DNA of 64,000 nt from positions 1 through 64,000 of the forward strand of contig NZ_BBDN01000004.1 of NCBI RefSeq assembly GCF_001316265.1, written 5' to 3'. The position numbers were made by a program, and so were the translations under genes. Below the pieces are notes generated by a model. That model ran no database searches. It was given only the letters and a program-made list of their open reading frames with translations, and was not told the DNA's origin. Of this stretch, positions 58,239 to 64,000 are shown piece by piece (the stretch's first letter is position 1; each line of letters opens with the position of its first letter). The stretch comes from Vulcanisaeta sp. JCM 16159 (lineage in GTDB: Archaea; Thermoproteota; Thermoprotei; Thermoproteales; Thermocladiaceae).

Positions 58239-58832
58239 ATGTTCGTGGAACTGCACCTTAGCTCTACGGATAGGAAGCTGATTAGGCTTCTCAAGGCACT
58301 TGGTTATGGCATAGCGGCGCTGGTGGTTGGTGGTAATGACGTTGAGGAAATACCCACCTTTAGAAAGCTCGTAATTACGCAGAGGAGTGCCTGGAAGATA
58401 AGGATGTTTAAGGACTTCGACCTGGTGTCAGTGGTCCCATGGAGTAGGTTCGTACTTAACAAGTTAATAAATGACGACAGGATTGACGTAATAACGATTA
58501 ATGAGGTTAATAGGAAGGTCTTGCCATCTAAGGACCAGGCTAGGGTTATGGCTAGGGAGGGTAAGGCATTGGAGATTGTTATAAATCCAATAGTGAGTAT
58601 TGGCGAGAGTGGGCTTGCGTTTCTGAGGGATTTTATTAATGAGTATTCAACAATCGATGGCCTTAGGATGGTAGTGTCGCAGGGCATAGGCAAGGTATCT
58701 GATGTTAAAAACCCCAGGGACGTTGTGAAATTAGTGGAGGTATTAACCAACATCAATGCTAAGCCACTAGTTAGTGAAAACCCGTATGAAGTGATTGCCG
58801 ATGCTTTGTATAGAAGAGGTGTTTGTTTATGA
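58239..58832 (+). CDS. rnp3: RNase P protein component 3 (Rpp30)
   Basis: 197 residues, intact. It is a TIM-barrel PHP-related protein of archaeal RNase P, related to human Rpp30, needed for 5' maturation of tRNA. It shows VEEIPTFRKLVITQR, DVITINEVNRKVLPSKDQAR, ALEIVINPIVSIGESGLAF and VVSQGIGKVSDVKNPRDVV. It is followed by pop5 with a 4-base overlap (58829-58832), as in other archaea. The RNA component is not in this window. Confidence 0.87.
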   Translation: MFVELHLSSTDRKLIRLLKALGYGIAALVVGGNDVEEIPTFRKLVITQRSAWKIRMFKDFDLVSVVPWSRFVLNKLINDDRIDVITINEVNRKVLPSKDQARVMAREGKALEIVINPIVSIGESGLAFLRDFINEYSTIDGLRMVVSQGIGKVSDVKNPRDVVKLVEVLTNINAKPLVSENPYEVIADALYRRGVCL

Positions 58833-59152
58833 GGTATGTGGTGATTGATGTTTATCCGAGAGAATCCATTGATAGGATAATCCCTGAGTTAAATAGCTGG
58901 TTTAGATACTTTGCGGGTAGGGACGCCATCGGCGTTGAACTAAAGATTGTTGCGAAGTATGATAGTAAGGGTAGGTTAATTATTCAGGTACCTAATAACT
59001 TACTTAAGCATTTGAGATCGGCAATCATCATGACAGGTAGGGAAAGCGATGCGGCTGTCATTACAGTTAAGGTGGCAGGTACTATGAGGAAGGCCCTGGC
59101 AATAGCATCCTCAGTACCCTACATATTTAATGAGTTTCTTAAGCATGATTGA
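58829..59152 (+). CDS. rnp2: RNase P protein component 2 (Pop5)
   Basis: 107 residues, intact. Pop5 binds Rpp30 and the catalytic domain of RNase P RNA. It starts RYVVIDVYPRESIDRII and shows EAA-like IIMTGRESDAAVITVKVAGT. ATG 58829 overlaps the stop of rnp3 (ATGA); the track start GTG 58823 is less likely. It ends the block; no proteasome gene follows, which differs from the usual archaeal order. Confidence 0.84.
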   Translation: MRYVVIDVYPRESIDRIIPELNSWFRYFAGRDAIGVELKIVAKYDSKGRLIIQVPNNLLKHLRSAIIMTGRESDAAVITVKVAGTMRKALAIASSVPYIFNEFLKHD

Positions 59153-59161
59153 TCAGCTCGT

Positions 59162-59176
59162 CGTGAGGTCCTCACG
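59162..59176 (+). terminator. Inverted repeat between convergent genes
   Basis: CGTGAGG-T-CCTCACG is a perfect 7-1-7 inverted repeat nine bases after the pop5 stop, followed by GGCTCAGTTTTG. The convergent flavin reductase gene ends at 59243. Its position suits a terminator or a binding site; a one-base loop would need the inner pairs to open. Confidence 0.35.
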
Positions 59177-59242
59177 GCTCAGTTTTGATACCCATCATCA
59201 CCATGATAAACTACCCACTTGCTTAATTTACCTTACTAATCA

Positions 59243-59737
59243 TTATAATGATATTGTCTGCTTAATGCTGTAATAACCCCTGTTGTAGTATATTAACGGT
59301 AACTTATTATTCATTACCTGCGCATCTATAACCTCGCCAATGAATATCGTGTGATCGCCACCTGGGTATTTCGCAGCTACTTTACAGTCAAGGTATGCTA
59401 TTGCGCCTTCAATTATTGGCGAACCAGTCTTTGCGGTTTTAATTTTTAATCCCCTAAACCTCTCCTCCCTTGGTGCTGTGGCGAATCTGATGGCTAAGTC
59501 CTTCATGTCATCAGGCAGTATATTAACAGCATACACGTTTGACTTGTTAATGGCTTCGTGACTAGTTAATTTCTTGTCAATGGCTATAAGCACTAGTGGT
59601 GGGTCGAGTGATAATGATGTGAAGGAATTAACGGTTAACCCGTAATACTCATTATCGTAAACCGTAGTCACTATAGCGACGCCAGTCGGGTAATTCCTCA
59701 TTATAGCCTTAAACAATTCACTTGATATAGTCATCAT
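59243..59737 (-). CDS. Flavin reductase-like FMN-binding protein
   Basis: About 164 residues, intact, of the HpaC/flavin reductase family, which supplies reduced flavin to monooxygenases or other acceptors. It has YPTGVAIVTTVYDNEYYGLT, SLSLDPPLVLIAIDK, NVYAVNILPDDMKDLAIRFA and the C-terminal GDHTIFIGEVIDAQV. ATG 59737 lies about 26 bases after TTTTAAC (centre 59762) and is favoured over the in-frame TTG 59755. The partner enzyme is not visible. Confidence 0.85.
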   Translation of the reverse strand: MMTISSELFKAIMRNYPTGVAIVTTVYDNEYYGLTVNSFTSLSLDPPLVLIAIDKKLTSHEAINKSNVYAVNILPDDMKDLAIRFATAPREERFRGLKIKTAKTGSPIIEGAIAYLDCKVAAKYPGGDHTIFIGEVIDAQVMNNKLPLIYYNRGYYSIKQTISL

Positions 59738-59774
59738 GGTATTATAAACACGCAAATGTTAAAACCTTTTTGTT

Positions 59775-60799
59775 TTAATTGACTATTTTTTTAACATATA
59801 GCCAGCACTTAACGAACACGCCGGGTCTAGTCTCAACAACTGGTGGCTCCTGCTTCTTGCAAATATCCATTGCAAACGGACACCTTGGGTGGAATCTGCA
59901 ACCACTTGGTGGATTAGCTAGGTTAGGTGGTTCGCCAGGAGCTACCTTCCTCTCCCTCAGCCTATTACTTGGGTCTGGGTCTGGTATTGCCTCAATAAGT
60001 GATTGAGCATAGGGATGAAGCGGATTCTTAACCACATCCCTGAATGGGCCATACTCAGCGAATTGACCTGCATACATTATTAGTATGTAATCACTGAAGT
60101 ACTTCGCGGTTGATATGTCGTGAGTTATGTACATGAACGCCATCTTGTGCCTCTGCTGGATATCCTTAAGTATTGTCAGTATCTCAACCCTTATTGAAGC
60201 ATCGAGCATTGATACGGCTCATCAGCAACTATGAAGTCTGGGTTCGTTATTATGGCCCTGGCAATCGCAATCCTCTGTCTCTGTCCACCACTGAGCATGT
60301 GTGGGTACTTATTGATAAAGTCCTCGGGTGGCGTTAATTTGACCTCCTCGAGAGCCCTGTATATTCTTTCTTCCCTCTCCTCCCTGGATACTCCCTGTAC
60401 CATGAGTGGCTCCTCGAGTATGAAGTGAATGCTGTGGAATGGATTGAGGCTTGAGTATGGGTCTTGAAACACCATGCTAACTCTCCTTCTGAATCCTATC
60501 TTCTTCAACTCCTCCTCCTTCATGTGCGTTATATCCTTACCATCAAAGTAAATCTCGCCAGATATGGGTTCAAGGAGTCTAATGAGTGTCCTACCCAGCG
60601 TAGTCTTTCCACTACCTGATTCACCCACTATAGCCAGTGTGATGCCCCTATCAATGCTTAGGCTAATATCATCCACGGCCTTAACATACCTCGGCTTTGC
60701 GAATAGGCCGGGCTTTATTGTATAGTACGTCCTTAATCTATGGGCAACGACAAGACTATCCTTCCTAACCCACGGCGCATCTTCAAATACCTCAGGCAT
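59775..60799 (-). CDS. dppF: Dipeptide/oligopeptide ABC transporter ATPase DppF (frameshifted)
   Basis: About 341 residues. The second ATPase of an Opp/Dpp-type importer. Walker A is GESGSGKTTLGRTLIR, the signature LSGGQRQRIAIARAI, Walker B IVADEPVSMLDASIR (restored), and the C-terminal oligopeptide-transporter zinc or FeS-like region is PPSGCRFHPRCPFAMDICKKQ. The frame is lost near 60212: one extra C gives DEPVSMLDASIR. It follows dppD by 76 bases and ends the operon. Confidence 0.92.
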
Positions 60800-60874
60800 A
60801 TAGTGATTATGCCCTTTCAGGAAATGTTTAAAAATCTAACCTATATTTGCATTTATAATTTATTTGCATATAAA

Positions 60875-61863
60875 TTATTTATATAACCAACAGGCCACGA
60901 GATGCTTCCTACTAGCCTTACCCTTGATTTCCACTATTGGCGGCTCCTTGGCGTCACAAAGACCCTTTAGGTAATCCCTATCCCTATAGAATGGGCATCT
61001 TGGGTGAAACCTACAACCGCTTGGTGGATTAACCAGGCTTGGTACCTCACCGGGTATGAACGATAATGTCTTGTCGATTCTTAACGTGGGTACGCTAGAT
61101 ATTAAGCCCTGGGTGTATGGGTGGCTTGGGTTTCCGTAAATATCCTCAGCGCCACCTATTTCCACCATTTTCCCTGCATACATTATGGCGACAGAGTCCG
61201 CGAGCTCACTTGCCAGTGCTAGATCATGAGTTATGAACATGTATGACAGTTTGTACTCCCACTTAAGCTTCTTAAGTAGGTTCATTATGTTCGCCTGCGT
61301 TATCACGTCAAGGGCTGATGTTGGTTCATCGAGAATAACCACCTTGGGATGGGCCATTATGGCCATGGCTATTATGACCCTCTGCTTCATGCCGCCACTG
61401 AGTTGGTGTGGGTACCTATATACAATGTCTCTGGGTAGCCAACGGACTCTAAGGCATCCATGGCCATCTTCAAAGCCTCATCCTTATTGGTTCCCTGCAA
61501 CAGCAATGGTTCGATCATTTGATCGCCAATCCTTATCACAGGGTTTAGGGCATTCATTGATGCTTGAGGTACCATGGCGATCTTCTTCCACCTAATCTCC
61601 CTCCTAAACTCCTCCTCAGATATGTGGAGGACCTCCTTACCATCAAGGTAAACCTCACCATCAACAAGCGACACATTCCTCTCCCAAACCCTAACAAGCA
61701 ACTTAGCTAATGTCGACTTACCACTGCCAGACTCACCCACGACGGCTAAGGTCTCCCCCTCGTTTAACTCGAAGGATACATCATCAATAGCTTTAACAAT
61801 GCCCTTAGTGGTTGCGTAATAAAGCCTTGCATTTTTAACCTCAAGCAATGCCATGCTCATCAC
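60875..61863 (-). CDS. dppD: Dipeptide/oligopeptide ABC transporter ATPase DppD (frameshifted)
   Basis: About 329 residues. It shows Walker A GESGSGKSTLAKLLVR, the Q-loop VPQASMNALNPV, signature SGGMKQRVIIAMAIM, Walker B VVILDEPTSALDV and the C-terminal PSGCRFHPRCPFYRD. The frame is lost near 61432: one extra C gives VGYPRDIVYRYPHQLSGGMK. It overlaps the preceding dppC by four bases. In such transporters DppD and DppF form the ATPase pair. Confidence 0.92.
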
Positions 61864-63285
61864 CCATACCTAAGCCTTGGATTGACCACGGGTTCCGAGG
61901 CCATTGCAGTTAATATAAATACTACTGCCACGAAGGCAACGAGCAGCCCTGGTGGTATGACCCACCACCAGTAACCAGATGTTAATGCGCCGAATACATC
62001 GGCGTAGTACAGAAGCATGCCCCACGTTGGGTACTCAGAGCCAGCCAGGCCAAGGAAGTTTATGGACGCCAGAGTCAGTATTGCACCGGGCACGTTAGTA
62101 ACGAGTAAGTATAGTATGTACGGAATTATCTGGGGTAGAATGTGATTCCTCAATATCCACATCCTACTTGCGCCTGCAATCACTGCTGATTCTATGTATT
62201 GAGCACTCCTTATCTGCATGATCATTGCCCTAATGATCCTAGCCGATGCGCCCCAGGACACGATTGCTAAGAACACCACAGCGTCCCAAATACTCCAGCC
62301 AAACAGGACCGAGAAGACGATTAGCAATGGGAAGGCTGGCAGTAATATCACGAAGTCCGTAAGCCTCATTAATGACTCATCAACAAACCCACCGTAGAAT
62401 CCAGCCATAATACCAATTATTACCGCTATAACCACTATTATCAATGCAGAGAGGAGGCCAATGGCGAGGTCTATTGGGAAGCCTGCCAAAAGCCCGAGCC
62501 ATAAGTCATGGCCCTCATTATCAGTGCCCATCAAACCATATACCTGCCCCTGAAATACAATCTTTAGGTCATTCCTATTAATAACGGTAGAATTCTGCGA
62601 AAAAAACATAAAATACCAGGACGAATTGATACGGTCCCTTCAATGGTACTAATTTACTGTCATCAACCGTGTAAAATATGTATGGAGTTGCAGATGACCC
62701 AGTAGGCACTATACTACTCATGTGATACTCATCATTATAGAATAAGTTAACCTGACTTACGACCTCTGAGGTAACCCCAAGAGCGGTTACCCTACTATTA
62801 ATGGGTAATGGACCGAGCATGATTTTACTTCCATCGGGTCTATAAACTGTTATTGACAACACCGGAGGTTGGGACATACTATATATGACTGGGTTGTTAA
62901 CTACGATGAATATTTCACTCCATGGTTTATCATACTCATAATTAACGCTAAATGTCACTGTAATATAAGTAATACCGTTCTGCCGTTGCACATTGAATGC
63001 GTAATTATTTACATAGATCTGCTGCGAATACACAGGACCTATTATTGAATCAATCCAAGCAGGTGGTGCATATTGCGGATTCAGTTCCCAATATTTCGGA
63101 TTATTCCAAACACTTGCGAAGTTTGGTGGTAAGACTATGAGTGCATATATTGATACCACAACTAGGACTATGAATAATGCAGCAGCCACCTTACCTACGC
63201 TTGATGAGAAGAACTCCTTAACGATTTCACTGGGCGTCATTCCAAGAATCCTAAACTCACGCTTCTTCTTGGCCACATCCATCAC
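61860..63285 (-). CDS. dppC: Dipeptide ABC transporter permease DppC with large external loop (frameshifted)
   Basis: About 475 residues, longer than the usual 280-300 of DppC. Helix 1 (VAAALFIVLVVVSIYALIVL) is followed by an external segment of roughly 180 residues with a beta-rich look (ITYITVTFSVNYEYDKPW; SITVYRPDGSKIMLGPLP), then the standard six-helix permease with GTDNEGHDLWLGLLAG and the EAA loop AGASRMWILRNHILPQIIP. The frame is lost near 62600 within T runs; GPYQFVLVFYV joins to FFSQNSTVINRNDLK. It overlaps dppD. Confidence 0.87.
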
Positions 63286-63286
63286 C

Positions 63287-64000
63287 TCACTCCCTGAGCC
63301 TTGGGTCGAGTATTATATATACTATTTCCATTATAAATATTATCACAATATAAAGCAATGTTGATGCATACGTTAATGCAACAACCACGGGTAAATCAGG
63401 CGTCGGCGATTCAACAATAGCTATATTATACACATAACCAAGACCCCACCATTGAAACACCATCTCCGTGACCAGGAAACCACCGAATATTATGAATGGT
63501 ATTGTTATGAAGATACTCGTCAATATAGATGGAGCGGCTGGCCTTAGTATGTACCTATTCACAACATGGCTCTCGGGTAACCCCTTAATTTTTGCGAAGG
63601 TCACGAAATCCTCCTGGGAAATGTTAAGTACAACAGTCCTTGCGAAGTATGCCCAACTACCAATATTAATTATTAGCACTGTTATTAAGGGTAGTGTAAG
63701 GTGCCATAGCAGGTCAAGGACCGCCTGTGGTATTGTGAATACCTTGGCTGGGTCTGTTAGCCACAGCTCATAGTACTTAGGGCTTACTATACCACCTGGT
63801 GGGAAGTAGATTGGCGAGTGAATCTGTGCCAGGTAGAATGAGAATACTATTAGCATGACAATGCCAAGCCACCACTGAGGTATACCATTAGCTAATGCCG
63901 CATAATACATAACGGCTTTATCTGACTTAGAACCGTACTTAAGGGCCGACCTGAGCCCTATTTCAATTCCTATAAAGGCACTTAGCAATATCCCTAATGT
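63287..64000 (-). CDS. dppB: Dipeptide ABC transporter permease DppB (partial)
   Basis: The C-terminal part of a permease (about 237 residues visible) cut by the right end of the window. The frame is open to position 64000. Typical DppB stretches are YYAALANGIPQWWLGIVMLIVF, LPESHVVNRYILRPAAPSI (EAA loop) and IIFGGFLVTEMVFQWWGLGY. It ends two bases before dppC, which is the next gene of the operon. The binding protein probably lies to the right. Confidence 0.88.
   Translation of the reverse strand, partial: TLGILLSAFIGIEIGLRSALKYGSKSDKAVMYYAALANGIPQWWLGIVMLIVFSFYLAQIHSPIYFPPGGIVSPKYYELWLTDPAKVFTIPQAVLDLLWHLTLPLITVLIINIGSWAYFARTVVLNISQEDFVTFAKIKGLPESHVVNRYILRPAAPSILTSIFITIPFIIFGGFLVTEMVFQWWGLGYVYNIAIVESPTPDLPVVVALTYASTLLYIVIIFIMEIVYIILDPRLRE

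Overview
The window looks like the chromosome of a hyperthermophilic crenarchaeon, most likely a Thermoproteales member of the Vulcanisaeta/Caldivirga type. This is inferred from gene content and was not confirmed by any search. Supporting signs are: archaeal/eukaryal-type ribosomal proteins uL14 and eL15; RNase P proteins Pop5 and Rpp30; DNA topoisomerase VI subunit A; diphthine synthase; a Taw3 wybutosine enzyme; a crenarchaeal QueF-like archaeosine enzyme; tungstate uptake; and promoters whose TATA box lies about 26 nt before the start codon, meaning mostly leaderless mRNAs. No mobile element or CRISPR array was seen.

Layout. 1-4.9 kb: pyruvate:ferredoxin oxidoreductase porG/porD (cut by the left edge), a candidate structured RNA, a NifX/NafY-like protein, an agmatinase/arginase-family enzyme, glycyl-tRNA synthetase and uL14. 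4.9-10.9 kb: an RHH-like protein, a NitT/TauT-type ABC permease and ATPase without a binding protein, Taw3, and tungstate transporter genes wtpA-wtpB. 10.9-16.8 kb: a fused 3-hydroxyacyl-CoA dehydrogenase/enoyl-CoA hydratase, an isocitrate-lyase-family enzyme, a nucleotidyltransferase-like protein, an SDR and an MFS transporter. 16.85-34.4 kb: a large cobalamin (B12) island. 34.4-49.2 kb: an ABC-2 exporter, tRNA-Leu(GAG), a membrane-anchored Lon-like protease, argF, top6A, moaA, queF-L, nadE, a nitrilase, icd, dphB and other housekeeping genes. 49.2-55.7 kb: a cyclase-family enzyme, glucose dehydrogenase, ndk, hemL, hemA and an M20 peptidase. 55.7-59.2 kb: a translation/RNA-processing block (THUMP, two unknown genes, eL15, COG1325, Rpp30, Pop5). 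59.2-64 kb: a flavin reductase and a dipeptide-type ABC transporter dppBCDF (cut by the right edge).

The B12 island holds cbiG, cbiE, a cbiX-cbiC fusion, cbiH, cbiD, cbiT, cbiL and cbiF (early-cobalt corrin synthesis), a retropepsin-like protease, btuF-btuC-btuD (corrinoid uptake), a chlI-chlD fusion and cobN (a CobN-type chelatase), a GATE membrane protein and cbiZ (cobinamide salvage). Upstream of five of its transcription starts is the same perfect inverted repeat TAGGAT-N4-ATCCTA, placed between the TATA box and the leaderless start codon. At cbiX-cbiC it overlaps the start codon and is preceded by a second, degenerate copy. I read this as the operator of a cobalt/cobalamin repressor that controls synthesis, uptake and salvage together. 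It is the most interesting signal in the window.

Caution: roughly fifty genes or gene parts are interrupted by single-base frameshifts, almost always at short homopolymers and usually one base too short. Essential genes are hit as often as others (glyS, eL15, hemA, hemL, icd, top6A). I treat these as sequencing or assembly errors and annotate whole genes across them, giving approximate frameshift positions.
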